This document shows, in pieces, positions 16,248 to 24,605 of a DNA stretch of 64,000 nucleotides. A model generated the notes under the pieces. It saw nothing but the letters and a program-made list of their open reading frames with translations. It searched no databases and had not been told where the DNA came from. Position numbers and translations under genes: made by a program. This DNA comes from JBDIAG01 sp047974565 (GTDB lineage: Bacteria > Actinomycetota > Actinomycetes > Actinomycetales > CAWJMD01): contig JBKECN010000037.1 of the NCBI GenBank assembly GCA_047974565.1, positions 32,594-96,593 of the forward strand, written 5' to 3'. Numbering within the stretch: position 1 is the first letter of the stretch; the number at the start of each line of letters is the position of its first letter.

Positions 16248-17102
16248 TCACCTGGCCGTACTCAGGCCCTCGACGAGGGGCGTGGTCGGGCGGCCCAGCA
16301 GGCGCGAGAGCGTGCCGTCGGACTCGGCCAGGGCACCGTCGCGGATGTTCGCGTCCAGTGCGGTGACGAAACCGACCGTGCCCGCGTCCAGGCCTGCCGC
16401 TTCGAGCGCGCCAGCGTGCTCTTGGGTGGTCAAGGGCGTGTAGCGCACCTCCCGCCCGACGACCTGTGACGCGGCGACGGCGAGCTCGTCGAAGTTCCAC
16501 GCCGAATCGCCGGCGAGTTCATAGACCTGACCGAGGTGACCGTCCTCGGTGAGCACGATCGCCGCGGCCTCGGCATAGTCGGCGCGGCTCGCCGAGGCGA
16601 TGCGGCCGTTGCCCACGCTGGCCGCGATGACGCCGGTGTCCTTCGCGCGGGCCACGTCGTCGACGTAGTTCTCGGTGTACCAGTTGTTGCGCAGGATCAC
16701 GGCGGGGATGCCCGCGGCCGCGATGGCCTCTTCGGTCGCCTTGTGCTCGGGCGCGAGCACCAGGTCGCTGGTCGTGGCCTTCGAGGCGCTCGTGTAGACG
16801 AGCTTGGCGACGCCCGCGGCACGGGCGGCGTCGATGACGACCTGATGCTGGGTGGCGCGCTTGCCGACCTCGCTGCTGGAGATGAGCAGCACGGCGTCGG
16901 CACCGTCGACGGCTGCGGCAACGGTCGCGGGTTGGTCGTAGTCGAGGGGCACCACCTGCACGCCACGCGCGGCGAGATCGGCGGCCTTGGCAACATCGCG
17001 GGCACCCGCGCGAATGGCAGAGGGCTCGACGCCGCGGGCCAGAAGGCTGTCGACGACGAGGCGGCCGAGCTGGCCGGTGGCACCGGTGACGAGGATGGTC
17101 AT
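16248..17102 (-). CDS. NAD(P)H-binding NmrA/QorB-like (quinone) oxidoreductase
   Basis: The 284-residue protein is an atypical short-chain dehydrogenase of the NmrA/QorB type. It has TILVTGATGQLGRLVVDSLL at the N-terminus, VLLISSSEVG, KLVYTSASKA and LRNNWYTENYVDDV. Close relatives are annotated NAD(P)H:quinone oxidoreductase 2 (QorB/Qor2). ATG 17102 follows AAGGACTCCCTG. It is divergent from an HxlR regulator at 17199 with a palindrome in between, the same arrangement as qor2-qorR of Corynebacterium glutamicum. A quinone or electrophile detoxification role under redox control is the best reading. Confidence 0.85.
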   Translation of the reverse strand: MTILVTGATGQLGRLVVDSLLARGVEPSAIRAGARDVAKAADLAARGVQVVPLDYDQPATVAAAVDGADAVLLISSSEVGKRATQHQVVIDAARAAGVAKLVYTSASKATTSDLVLAPEHKATEEAIAAAGIPAVILRNNWYTENYVDDVARAKDTGVIAASVGNGRIASASRADYAEAAAIVLTEDGHLGQVYELAGDSAWNFDELAVAASQVVGREVRYTPLTTQEHAGALEAAGLDAGTVGFVTALDANIRDGALAESDGTLSRLLGRPTTPLVEGLSTAR

Positions 17103-17170
17103 CAGGGAGTCCTTTCTCAGGGGTTTCGTCCACGACAACACGACCCCGGCACCAGCCCTTCCCCCTGGGG

Positions 17171-17195
17171 GGTACCCACTTTCGAGTAAGGTACC
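17171..17195. promoter_or_regulatory. HxlR/QorR-type operator
   Basis: GGTACCCACT, TTCG, AGTAAGGTACC: an imperfect inverted repeat with GGTACC ends and ACT/AGT inner boxes, as found for HxlR-family regulators. It contains the -10 (TAAGGT, 17187-17192) of the regulator gene, so binding would autorepress. It lies 69 nt upstream of the divergent reductase start. Confidence 0.75.
17187..17192 (+). promoter_or_regulatory. -10 box (TAAGGT) of the HxlR gene, leaderless
   Basis: TAAGGT, 6 nt from GTG 17199, embedded in the right arm of the palindrome at 17171-17195. Confidence 0.6.
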
Positions 17196-17198
17196 TAC

Positions 17199-17564
17199 GT
17201 GACGGTGAGTTTTGAGCAGATCCGGGCGTCGCAGGAGCGCGTCTTCGACGAGGGATGCCGAACCCGCGTCGTGCTCGACCACATCATGAGCAAGTGGGGG
17301 GTCCTGGTGCTCTCAACCCTGTCCGACGGCACCCTGCGCTGGGGAGAACTGCGTCGCCAGGTCGACGGGATCAGCGAGAAGATGCTCGCGTCGACTCTGC
17401 GCACCCTCGCCGCCGACGGCCTGGTGCATCGGGAGTCATACCCGAGCGTCCCGCCGCATGTGGAGTACAGCCTGACGCCCCTGGGCCGTGACCTCATGGA
17501 ACGGATGCTCCCACTCGTCGCCTGGGTCGCCCAGCACGCCGAGGGGATGGTCGGGCGACCGTAG
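17199..17564 (+). CDS. HxlR-family redox-sensing regulator (QorR-like)
   Basis: The 121-residue winged-helix protein is of the HxlR (DUF24) family: LDHIMSKWGVLVLSTLSDG, ELRRQVDGISEKMLASTLRTL, and a wing (PHVEYSLTPLGRDL). The N-terminal single cysteine, Cys20 in DEGCRTRVVLDHI, is at the position used as a thiol switch in QorR, YodB and HypR. Oxidation or alkylation of this Cys by quinones or disulfide stress is known to release those relatives from DNA. GTG 17199 is a leaderless start. It sits back to back with the QorB-like gene and overlaps its own operator. Confidence 0.88.
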   Translation: MTVSFEQIRASQERVFDEGCRTRVVLDHIMSKWGVLVLSTLSDGTLRWGELRRQVDGISEKMLASTLRTLAADGLVHRESYPSVPPHVEYSLTPLGRDLMERMLPLVAWVAQHAEGMVGRP

Positions 17565-17635
17565 AGCCACCGGCCGGCCACGTCGGCCGTCACCCGAATT
17601 GTCGGGACGAGGCAAACCTCCACCTTGCCAGACAT

Positions 17636-17677
17636 CCCGCCAGAAACCGACACTCGACGCACTAACTTGCTGGCGGG
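17636..17677. promoter_or_regulatory. CCCGCCAG/CTGGCGGG inverted repeat upstream of the AhpD-like gene
   Basis: CCCGCCAG (17636-17643) and CTGGCGGG (17670-17677) are exact complements 26 nt apart in the 138-nt gap before ATG 17703. A TTGCCA hexamer lies at 17625-17630. It could be an operator or a leader stem; there is no direct support for either. Confidence 0.35.
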
Positions 17678-17702
17678 CCATAACAACAGGAAGGCCGAAA
17701 CC

Positions 17703-18293
17703 ATGACCGACACCGCGGTGACCGACCTGACCCGGGTCAGCCGGTTTCCCGTCCCCGAACTCGATGAGATGCCCGAGGACGTGCGAGACCGCATCCTGGC
17801 AGTCCAGGAGAAGTCCGGGTTCATCCCCAACGTCTTCCTCGTCCTGGCACACAGGCCCGAGGAGTTCCGCGCCTTCTTCGCGTACCACGACGCTCTGATG
17901 GACAAGCCGGGCAACCTGACCAAGGCCGAGCGAGAGATGATCGTGGTCGCCACCTCCGGCCAGAACCAATGTCAGTACTGCGTGGTCGCACACGGCGCGA
18001 TCCTGCGGATCAGGGCCAAGGACCCGCTCGTCGCGGACCAGGTGGCAACCAACTACCGCAAGGCGGACATCACCGACCGACAGAAGGCGATGCTCGACTT
18101 TGCGCTCAGGGTCTCCGGCGAGGCGTACGCGGTAGGCGAGGCCGACTTCGACACCTTGAAGTCTCACGGTTTCACCGAGGAGGACATCTGGGACATCGCG
18201 GCGATCTCCGCCTTCTTCGGCCTGTCCAATCGCATGGCGAACGTCACCAGCATGCGACCGAATCCCGAGTTCTATGCGATGGGCCGCGGCTGA
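17703..18293 (+). CDS. AhpD-like carboxymuconolactone decarboxylase family protein
   Basis: The 196-residue protein carries the AhpD/CMD signature CQYCVVAHG (Cys90, Cys93, His97), the CxxC...H relay of alkylhydroperoxidase D-like peroxidase-related enzymes. The ending FFGLSNRMANVTSMRPNPEF is typical of the peroxidase-related subfamily. It probably acts as a cytoplasmic thiol peroxidase or reductase. ATG 17703 follows a CAGGAAGG ribosome binding site. It is 4 nt from the aminotransferase gene (stop 18293, GTG 18298) and follows the redox regulator by 138 nt, so it may belong to the same stress response. Confidence 0.85.
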   Translation: MTDTAVTDLTRVSRFPVPELDEMPEDVRDRILAVQEKSGFIPNVFLVLAHRPEEFRAFFAYHDALMDKPGNLTKAEREMIVVATSGQNQCQYCVVAHGAILRIRAKDPLVADQVATNYRKADITDRQKAMLDFALRVSGEAYAVGEADFDTLKSHGFTEEDIWDIAAISAFFGLSNRMANVTSMRPNPEFYAMGRG

Positions 18294-18297
18294 CAGC

Positions 18298-19551
18298 GTG
18301 ACCACCGACACCGAAACCCGCACCCCGGCCGAACCAGAGGACTACCCGTCCCTCTTCGACCAGGTCGTCGACCGCAAACACACAAACTCGATGAAATGGG
18401 GCAGGCCCGAGGCTTTCCTCGCGCCGGATGAGGCAGCCGCCCAGCCGTTGCCGATGTGGGTGGCCGACACCGACTTCAAGGCGCCTCCCGCCGTCATCGC
18501 CGCCCTCCACGAGGCCGTGGAGCACGGCGTGTTCGGGTACCCGGGCGGGTCCACCACGAAGTACCTCCAGGCAGTCATCGGGTGGCAGGGCCGTCGCTTC
18601 GGCTGGGCGCCCGAACCCGAGTGGGTCATCCAGACCGGCGGCGTGATCACCAGCCTGAAGACCGCCGTCCAGTCCTTCACAGCGCCCGGGGACTCCGTCC
18701 TCATCCAGCCGCCGGTCTACGTCCACTTCCACAACGACGTCCTCATCAACGGCCGCCACCTGGCGCTCGCCCCGTTGGAGCGCACCGAAGACGGCTACCG
18801 GTTCGACGCGCACGTCTTCGAGGCTGCGATAAGACCCGACACCAAGCTGTTCATCCTCAGCAACCCGCACAACCCCACCGGAAACGTGTGGTCCACCGAC
18901 GACCTGCGGACCATGGGCGAGATCTGCGCGAGGCACGGTGTCCTGGTGATCGCCGACGAGATCCACCAAGACCTCGTCGTGAACCAGAGCCTGCGGCACA
19001 TCCCGTTCGCCTCCCTCGGCCCAGATTTCGCGGCCAACAGCATCACCTGCACCGCGCCCAGCAAGACCTTCAACCTGCCCGGGCTGCAGAGCGCGAACCT
19101 CTTCATCCCCGACCGGCGACTACGCGAGGAGTTCCTACGCCAGTACGAGCGCAACATGTTCCGCTACGTCAACACCCTGGGCATGGTTGCCGCCGAGGCC
19201 GCCTACACCCACGGCGAACCCTGGCTCGAGGCACTGCTCGACTACCTGCGCGACAATCATCGACACTTCGCGGACGCCGTCAATGCCGCCACCAGCAAGG
19301 TCCGGGTCCTGCCGGCCGACTCCCTCTACCTCGCCTGGATGGACTGCCGCGGACTCGGGCTCCCCGCCGAGGAACTCGACCGCTTCATGCTGCTGCGCGC
19401 TCGGCTCTGGCTCGACAAGGGGCAGAAGTTCGGTGCCGCTGGCCACGGCTACATGCGCGTCAACCTCGGCTGTCCCCGGGCCACCGTCGAGGAGGCCATT
19501 AACCGCCTGACCGCCGCACTGGCTGGTGCTGAACCCCCGATACTCCCGTAA
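18298..19551 (+). CDS. PLP-dependent MalY/PatB-type aminotransferase or cystathionine beta-lyase
   Basis: The 417-residue protein is a fold-type I PLP enzyme of the MalY/PatB group: PMWVADTDFKAP at the N-terminus, FGYPGG, LSNPHNPTGNVW, VIADEIHQDLV and the PLP lysine in TAPSKTFNLPGLQ. MalY/PatB proteins cleave cystathionine or other C-S bonds; some act as aminotransferases. GTG 18298 directly follows the AhpD-like stop, so the two are co-transcribed; ATG 18274, inside the previous gene, is the alternative start. A strong hairpin at 19569-19603 ends the unit. Confidence 0.87.
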   Translation: MTTDTETRTPAEPEDYPSLFDQVVDRKHTNSMKWGRPEAFLAPDEAAAQPLPMWVADTDFKAPPAVIAALHEAVEHGVFGYPGGSTTKYLQAVIGWQGRRFGWAPEPEWVIQTGGVITSLKTAVQSFTAPGDSVLIQPPVYVHFHNDVLINGRHLALAPLERTEDGYRFDAHVFEAAIRPDTKLFILSNPHNPTGNVWSTDDLRTMGEICARHGVLVIADEIHQDLVVNQSLRHIPFASLGPDFAANSITCTAPSKTFNLPGLQSANLFIPDRRLREEFLRQYERNMFRYVNTLGMVAAEAAYTHGEPWLEALLDYLRDNHRHFADAVNAATSKVRVLPADSLYLAWMDCRGLGLPAEELDRFMLLRARLWLDKGQKFGAAGHGYMRVNLGCPRATVEEAINRLTAALAGAEPPILP

Positions 19552-19568
19552 CGTCGCCGAACGACGTC

Positions 19569-19603
19569 AGAAGCGCACGAAATGAGTCATTTCGTACGCT
19601 TCT
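19569..19603. terminator. Bidirectional terminator hairpin between the PLP gene and tmRNA
   Basis: Left arm AGAAGCGCACGAAATGA and right arm TCATTTCGTACGCTTCT form a 17-bp stem with a single mismatch around one base. It lies 18 nt after the stop of the rightward PLP gene and 13 nt beyond the 3' end of the leftward tmRNA, so it can terminate both. Confidence 0.8.
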
Positions 19604-19615
19604 GATTGGAGCATT

Positions 19616-19986
19616 GGGTGGAGGTGGGGGGAATCGAACCCCCGTCCGTCGTCGTACCCCTAGGGCTTCTCCGGGTGCAGCTCGACTTGGTGGTCTCTCA
19701 TCCCCAGCGGTCTCTCGAGCGCGCCGCTGCCAGGCTCAGTCGTCTAAATGTGTCACCCGCGCCGACGACGAACGCGCGTGACATTGGCTCCCTAGTCGAC
19801 GCCAGCTACCGGGCCGGAAGCACTCCCGGGCTGACGGACTTCATGGCCTCGCTCAGGCGGCGAGGGCGAAGTCGGTGCGCTTGGAATCGGCACCTATTGG
19901 TTTTGCGGAGGACGTTAACGAGATAACTCCGCGTTCTCGACCCGCTTCCCCTAGTTCGACATCCAACGTCGAAACCAGTCACCCCC
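19616..19986 (-). ncRNA. ssrA: Transfer-messenger RNA (tmRNA)
   Basis: The 5' end begins GGGGGUGACUGGUUUCGAC, the standard tmRNA start. Its first seven bases pair with CACCUCC before the discriminator A at the 3' end, including a G3-U wobble, the alanine identity element. The T arm (GGGUUCGAUUCCC) is intact. The tag ORF reads AKPIGADSKRTDFALAA then UGA, with the expected ALAA degron. The 3' CCA is not fully encoded: the genome reads CCC after the discriminator (19616-19618), so the terminal A is likely added after processing. With SmpB (25683-26153) it rescues stalled ribosomes. It is 5.7 kb downstream of smpB rather than next to it. Confidence 0.96.
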
Positions 19987-20318
19987 TGTTGAGTTGTCAA
20001 CGCCCCGGACGAGCCGGGACGACACACCATCCTACCCTCCCAACGCGAGGTTCGCCGACCGCATTCCCGCGACCACCTGCCAGCACGACGCGGGCACCGG
20101 CCGGGTCCAGGCCCGGCACACGGTCCCCCGCCGGGCAGGGTCTGGGGATGTCCCGTTCAGGGACCACGAAGTGGGCGAGGTTGCCACCGTGAGCACGTGC
20201 CGGGCCTGTGGCCACGGGTCGGCAGCCCTCGCTGCTGCGAGGGGGCGTCGGCGTGGTGGGGTCACCCGCCCTCGACCTGGCCCGTTCGAGAATCCCGAGC
20301 CGCAGAGTGGACGCTGCC
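19987..20318. other. Gap between ssrA and a lipoprotein gene
   Basis: This 332-nt stretch has weak open frames on both strands without recognisable domains or ribosome binding sites. A minus-strand TAGGAT (20029-20034) is a possible -10 for an ssrA precursor about 40 nt longer at its 5' end; no good -35 was seen. Nothing else can be supported. Confidence 0.5.
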
Positions 20319-20828
20319 CTAGGCCGCGTCGGCACACCCGCGAAACGTGTAATCGGAATAGGCGAAGGTGACCGAGTAATCGTGTGGCTCCAACGTCATG
20401 TCGTCATCGCAGAATCCGGGGGTGATCGTCATCGTGAACGGCGACCCCTTGAACTCTCCGGTGAAGTCCGCACTGCTCTCGGTATCCACGCGGTCGCTGG
20501 TGAATCTGATCCGGTTCGCGGGGTCGGAGAAGGGGATTCCCACGTCCGCATCCCAGTAGGCGAGGTCGGAACCGTTGACGTCCATTCCCCAGAAAGGCTC
20601 GGCGATCCCGCCGATCACCAGCACCTGCGGAACCACGGTCGCGACGCTGGCCGTCGGATCTGCCGTGGATTCCGTTTCGGTCGGAGTCTCGGACGCGGTC
20701 GCAGTGGAAGTCTCAGACGCCGCAGTGGCTGTGCTGGTCTCGGCCTCGGAAGGGTTCGCGTCCGAGCATCCGGCGGTGGCGGCCAGGATGAGCGTCAAGG
20801 CGAGCCCAGCGAATCGTCGCCTGCTCAC
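20319..20828 (-). CDS. Predicted lipoprotein, COG3650-like C-terminus
   Basis: The 169-residue product has a lipoprotein signal: two or three Arg, the hydrophobic stretch LALTLILAATAGC and a lipobox Cys at about residue 21. A Thr/Ser/Glu-rich linker (about 30 residues) follows, then a domain ending CDDDMTLEPHDYSVTFAYSD and RGCA. The last segment matches the CSDGMSD...RGCA pattern of COG3650 proteins, of unknown function. GTG 20828 overlaps the upstream gene's stop by 4 nt, so the two are coupled. Confidence 0.7.
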   Translation of the reverse strand: MSRRRFAGLALTLILAATAGCSDANPSEAETSTATAASETSTATASETPTETESTADPTASVATVVPQVLVIGGIAEPFWGMDVNGSDLAYWDADVGIPFSDPANRIRFTSDRVDTESSADFTGEFKGSPFTMTITPGFCDDDMTLEPHDYSVTFAYSDYTFRGCADAA

Positions 20829-21100
20829 GAGTCGGCCCGAGCGGCTAGGTCTCGGATCCAGGCAGGAAGCGCATCCGCCCGGTTCGCGGTACTCAGATCG
20901 TTTCCGGTGTACGCAACCCACCACTCATCCTGACGTTCCGACGGCAGGCCCGACCGTACCTCTTGATTCACGTCTGCCGGCTGAGCGGCCTCATTCGTTA
21001 GTGCTGGGGCAATTCGATACTCGAAACCCTGGTTGGCCATGCATTCCCTGATTAGTTGTTCTTGCGCACGCCCTTCGAGGATCGCCACCCCTGCCCTCAT
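20825..21100 (-). CDS. Small hypothetical protein coupled to a lipoprotein gene
   Basis: The 91-residue product contains RECMANQGFEYRIAP, a pattern (C-M-x-x-x-G-F-E-Y) common in secreted or surface-associated actinobacterial proteins of unknown function. No signal peptide is evident from ATG 21100, so it may be a truncated relative or use another start. TAGGAG 8 nt upstream is a good ribosome binding site. Third codon positions are richer in A/T than in neighbouring genes, suggesting recent acquisition (inference). It is translationally coupled to the lipoprotein at 20319-20828. Confidence 0.6.
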   Translation of the reverse strand: MRAGVAILEGRAQEQLIRECMANQGFEYRIAPALTNEAAQPADVNQEVRSGLPSERQDEWWVAYTGNDLSTANRADALPAWIRDLAARADS

Positions 21101-21578
21101 GACGCTGCTCCTAAGCTAAGTAGTAGGAATCTCCAGCCCACGGGCGTACAAACCTGTTATTCGTCCCCGGCGTAACGCTCTCCATCAGTTTGGCCCCGAG
21201 AAGGGGATCCTGCATTTCCCGACGGATCACGCACTCCAAGCGGGTTTAAAGTAACCCACAGTGAATCGCGACGGTCAACCGTAATCGAACACCAGTAGGC
21301 GACTTTCGGGCGATCTCTTCGGCCAAAAGAGTGGGCGTGTAGTTCGACGCGCCCTTCTCACATCAAAGCGACACTTCAGAGCTATTGATCCTCAACGAAT
21401 CTCGTATCAGGCACAAGCGACTCGCCAAGCCGTCACGATGCGCGTCACGTTCAAGGGTGCGCGGGGCGTAACAGAATCGTGCCGTGATCGACATAATCAG
21501 GTCGACCTACTCAGATCGACCTACGCAGATCGACCTGGCCCAGCGTGACTCCTCCCGAGTGATCCATCACCGGCCCCC
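21101..21578. other. Less GC-rich gap with 14-bp tandem repeats
   Basis: No gene is supported in these 478 nt. By eye it has a much higher A/T content than the rest of the window. Three tandem 14-mers lie at 21498-21539 (CAGGTCGACCTACT, CAGATCGACCTACG, CAGATCGACCTGGC), just after the 3' end of the transglutaminase gene. It may be a remnant of foreign DNA. Confidence 0.6.
21498..21539. repeat. Three tandem 14-bp repeats at a gene end
   Basis: Units at 21498-21511, 21512-21525 and 21526-21539 share CAGRTCGACCT. They lie 40 nt downstream of the stop of the leftward transglutaminase gene. Confidence 0.85.
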
Positions 21579-23492
21579 TCACGTGACCCCGACGACTGCG
21601 GACGACTCCAGCCGGGCGGCCTCGGCGTTGATGGCCTGCACAGCGGCGGCCACCTGCTCCTCGGGCACCGAGGTTGCGGCATACAGGTACCGCTCGCAGA
21701 CGGCCAGCTGGGCCGCCACATTCGGGGTGAGGTAGGCGAGCTCGTGCACGGTGAGGGCTCGGGGCACGTGGAGACCGGCTGTCGCGCAGGCCTGTTCGAG
21801 TCGTCGCACCGCGAGCGCCACTTCGTCGCGGACCACTGCCGGGCCGTCCGGCGACCGAGGTTGCCCGCGCCGACCGCGCAGCCACCCGATGACGATGATC
21901 GTCAGCACCAGCCCGGCCAGCAGGAACCCAGCAATCCGTCTGTTCTGATCGGAGCCCAGCAGCCGGTCGAGCAGCCCGTCCTCGGCCGCCGGGGTGGGGT
22001 CGCTGGTCACCCAGCCGCGTTCGGGCACGTAGACCTCCACCCACGCGTGAGCATCCCGGCCGGTGAAGGTGCGCATCCCGTCGGTCTCGGTGCCTCCGGC
22101 GTAGCCGGTGGCGATCCGCGCCGGGATACCCAGGCTGCGCAGCATCACCACGGACGCTGACGCGTAGTGCTCGCAGAACCCCGCCTTGGAGTCGAAGAGG
22201 AAGAAGTCGACAGCGTCCTGACCGGCCGGAGCCACCGGGGCGTCCAGGTCGTACCGGAAGTCGCCCGAGAGCAGATACTCCTCGATCGCCCGAGCAGCCT
22301 CGGCATCGTCGAACGCGTCGGCGGTGACCGTGCGGGCCAGCTCGGCGGTCCGTTCGCTGACTCCGGACGGCAGTTGCAGCCACTCCTCGTAGTCCGGGTG
22401 GTCGACGCCCAGGCCGGGGATCCCCGCCGAATCGCCGTGCACGTCCGGGTACGGGCCGACCGTCACCTGATAGGGGGAGTTGCCGGTCCGCACGTAGTTG
22501 TGCGAATCGATCTGGGTCGGCTGGGGATCCACGCTAGTGGCGGCTCCCGGCGCCAGCACCGAACTGTACGCCAGCAGCGGCTCGACGGTGTACGTCTGCT
22601 CCGGCCCGGCGACCTGGGCACCGTCCACACCCCACTCCTGCCGGGGCAGGTCGGCCTTCCAGGAGAGGCCGTCGTAGGTGTAGAGCACGTTGGCCCGCCA
22701 GCGCACCGGGCTGTCCGCCGGGACGCGGGCCACCTCCACCGGGGGCAACTGCCCACGGGCGTTGAGGGAGAGCGAGCCCCCGTCATAAGGCTGCAGGCTG
22801 CGCCCGGACTGCCCGCCGCCGGCCTGGCCGGGACCGGACGACCAGGGGCTGTCCACTCCCCCGTTCAGGTCGGGTAGCACGAGAAAGGCGATGACCCCGC
22901 ACACCGCGGCGAACGCGGCCGGAAGGGCAGCCACCCGGAGGGCGTCCCACACCGGACGGTACGCACGCCCGACGATCTCCACGCGCGAACTGGTCGCGGT
23001 GCCCTGATGCTCGAAGCGACTGCCCAGCACCGCGCCCAGAACGAGCAGTGCCCACGTCGCCAGACTGAGCAGCACCAGCGGCGTGGCAGGCGAGTCGAGG
23101 AAGACGAGCAGCAGGTTGGCGCCCGCGAAGGTCAACACCAGCCGATGCGTTGCGGCCGTCTCGGCCCGCACGTACAGGGCGAGAGTGAACAGCACGAGGG
23201 CGAGGCTGAGCAAGCCCATGGACAGCCCGCGGGTTCCGGCCGCCAGGACACCGGCGGCCACGGACGCCGCCAACCCGACACCCAAGCCAATCCGCCGGAC
23301 GAGCAGCGTCGGGGTATACGACCTCAGCACGACCAGCAGGACGACGACCAGCACGAAGGCCAACAGCAGCACCGGCTGCACGAGCGAGATCGTCCCGATC
23401 GCACCCAGCAGGCACAGGCCGGTGATCGTGCTCAACTGTCGCATCACCGCGGGATCCGCACTCGGTGCCGCCGCCGCCCGATCAGGCGTCAT
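21579..23492 (-). CDS. Membrane-bound transglutaminase-like protein (TgpA/DUF3488 type)
   Basis: The 637-residue protein has about six N-terminal hydrophobic segments (residues 25-215), an extracytoplasmic transglutaminase-core domain with the catalytic Cys in GFCEHYASASVVMLRSLGIP, His in DAHAWVEVYVP and Asp in TSDPTP, one further TM helix (IAGFLLAGLVLTIIVIGWL) and a cytoplasmic tail. This is the DUF3488-transglutaminase architecture. ATG 23492 overlaps the DUF58 stop by 4 nt. MoxR-DUF58-transglutaminase is a widely conserved trio, thought to act in chaperoning or cell-surface processing; the substrate is unknown. Confidence 0.9.
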   Translation of the reverse strand: MTPDRAAAAPSADPAVMRQLSTITGLCLLGAIGTISLVQPVLLLAFVLVVVLLVVLRSYTPTLLVRRIGLGVGLAASVAAGVLAAGTRGLSMGLLSLALVLFTLALYVRAETAATHRLVLTFAGANLLLVFLDSPATPLVLLSLATWALLVLGAVLGSRFEHQGTATSSRVEIVGRAYRPVWDALRVAALPAAFAAVCGVIAFLVLPDLNGGVDSPWSSGPGQAGGGQSGRSLQPYDGGSLSLNARGQLPPVEVARVPADSPVRWRANVLYTYDGLSWKADLPRQEWGVDGAQVAGPEQTYTVEPLLAYSSVLAPGAATSVDPQPTQIDSHNYVRTGNSPYQVTVGPYPDVHGDSAGIPGLGVDHPDYEEWLQLPSGVSERTAELARTVTADAFDDAEAARAIEEYLLSGDFRYDLDAPVAPAGQDAVDFFLFDSKAGFCEHYASASVVMLRSLGIPARIATGYAGGTETDGMRTFTGRDAHAWVEVYVPERGWVTSDPTPAAEDGLLDRLLGSDQNRRIAGFLLAGLVLTIIVIGWLRGRRGQPRSPDGPAVVRDEVALAVRRLEQACATAGLHVPRALTVHELAYLTPNVAAQLAVCERYLYAATSVPEEQVAAAVQAINAEAARLESSAVVGVT

Positions 23493-24598
23493 CGCGGGTC
23501 CAAGCTCAGCGGGTGACCGGTGGCCGCATCGATCAGCCGGATGCCCTGCAGACCGGACAGGACCAGGTTCACACCCGTCCCGCGCACGACATAGGCCTCC
23601 TCACCGAGGAGTTCGCGCAGGTCCCGCTGGCCGGCAGGTCGCAGCTGCCGGGCCAGTTCGGCGCTGCCGAGGTCCGCGAACCAGTCGAGCACGGCCTGCC
23701 GTGAGGCGGTCGGGGCCAGGCACAGCCCGACGCTTGGATCCCACCAGATCACTCGCGCGGAGTCGCCGGACGACCTGGCCTTGGTGGCGGTTGCGGCGAG
23801 CCGGGCGATGCCGTGCTCACCCTGAGCGTCGAAGGACGAGCCGATCACGATGGCCCGCAGCACGGGGCTGATCGGCTCCTCACGTTCGGCCACGACGATG
23901 TCCCCGTGCCGGGCCGTCGCCCGCCAGTGCACCGCGCGCAGGGAATCTCCCGGCGACCATTGCCGCACCCCGGTGACCTCGGTGCCCCATCGCCGGGACG
24001 CGTGGGAGTCTCCGGTCGCCGCGAGTTGCCGTAGCGGCAGGGTCGGAGCCGACGCCGGATAGACCCGAATCGGGGAGGGCATCGACAGTTCGTACCCCAG
24101 GTTGAAGGTGCCGAAGGGCTCACGCCGACGGACGCCGACCGCCACTGCTGGAGCCGAGCCGCGGGCGAGCGCCCGCCGGGTCACGGTGGTCCGGGCCGTC
24201 TCGCCCGGGCGCAGATCGGGGATCCAGGCCACCGCGCCGGACAGTATCGGGGTGCTCAGACTCACGGTGGCGCCGCCGCCCCGCCGGGCGTCCCGATGGG
24301 TCAGCTCGACCACGAAGGTGCCCTCCTCTCCCACCTGAAGTGCGGTCGGGCCGGTGATGGTCACGTCGCACCGCCCGGGGCCGCGGGCGGCAGCGCGCAC
24401 CAGCGGCAGCGCGAAGAGCACTCCGACAAGGAGCAGGACGGTGCGTTCGGTCAGGGCGTCGGCGAGTCGCCAGACCAGATAGGCCGCCGCGAACGTGCCG
24501 ATGGTGACGATCAGGCCGCGGGGGGTGGCCAGGGACAGCCAGCCACCCCGGTACCGCCCGCCCACCTTCCGCCGCGCAGGAGTCTGCTCGGGCTGCAT
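23489..24598 (-). CDS. DUF58 domain protein
   Basis: The 369-residue protein has two N-terminal hydrophobic segments (LIVTIGTFAAAYLVWRLA, TVLLLVGVLFALPLVRAA), a beta-rich central region, and the DUF58 signature around GVRQWSPGDSLRAVHWRATA and a von Willebrand A-like tail (LRAIVIGSSFDAQG). DUF58 proteins are partners of MoxR AAA+ ATPases. It is 7 nt downstream of moxR and overlaps the transglutaminase gene by 4 nt, so the three form one operon. Confidence 0.88.
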   Translation of the reverse strand: MQPEQTPARRKVGGRYRGGWLSLATPRGLIVTIGTFAAAYLVWRLADALTERTVLLLVGVLFALPLVRAAARGPGRCDVTITGPTALQVGEEGTFVVELTHRDARRGGGATVSLSTPILSGAVAWIPDLRPGETARTTVTRRALARGSAPAVAVGVRRREPFGTFNLGYELSMPSPIRVYPASAPTLPLRQLAATGDSHASRRWGTEVTGVRQWSPGDSLRAVHWRATARHGDIVVAEREEPISPVLRAIVIGSSFDAQGEHGIARLAATATKARSSGDSARVIWWDPSVGLCLAPTASRQAVLDWFADLGSAELARQLRPAGQRDLRELLGEEAYVVRGTGVNLVLSGLQGIRLIDAATGHPLSLDPR

Positions 24599-24605
24599 CA
24601 GCGGG

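Noticed and set aside
19616..19618. Encoded CCA end of tmRNA
   Set aside because: The genome has CCC after the discriminator base, so CCA is not fully encoded; I report the gene without claiming it.
20032..20337. ORFs upstream of ssrA (101 and 112 aa, minus strand)
   Set aside because: No domain, no start signals, and they overlap each other in different frames.
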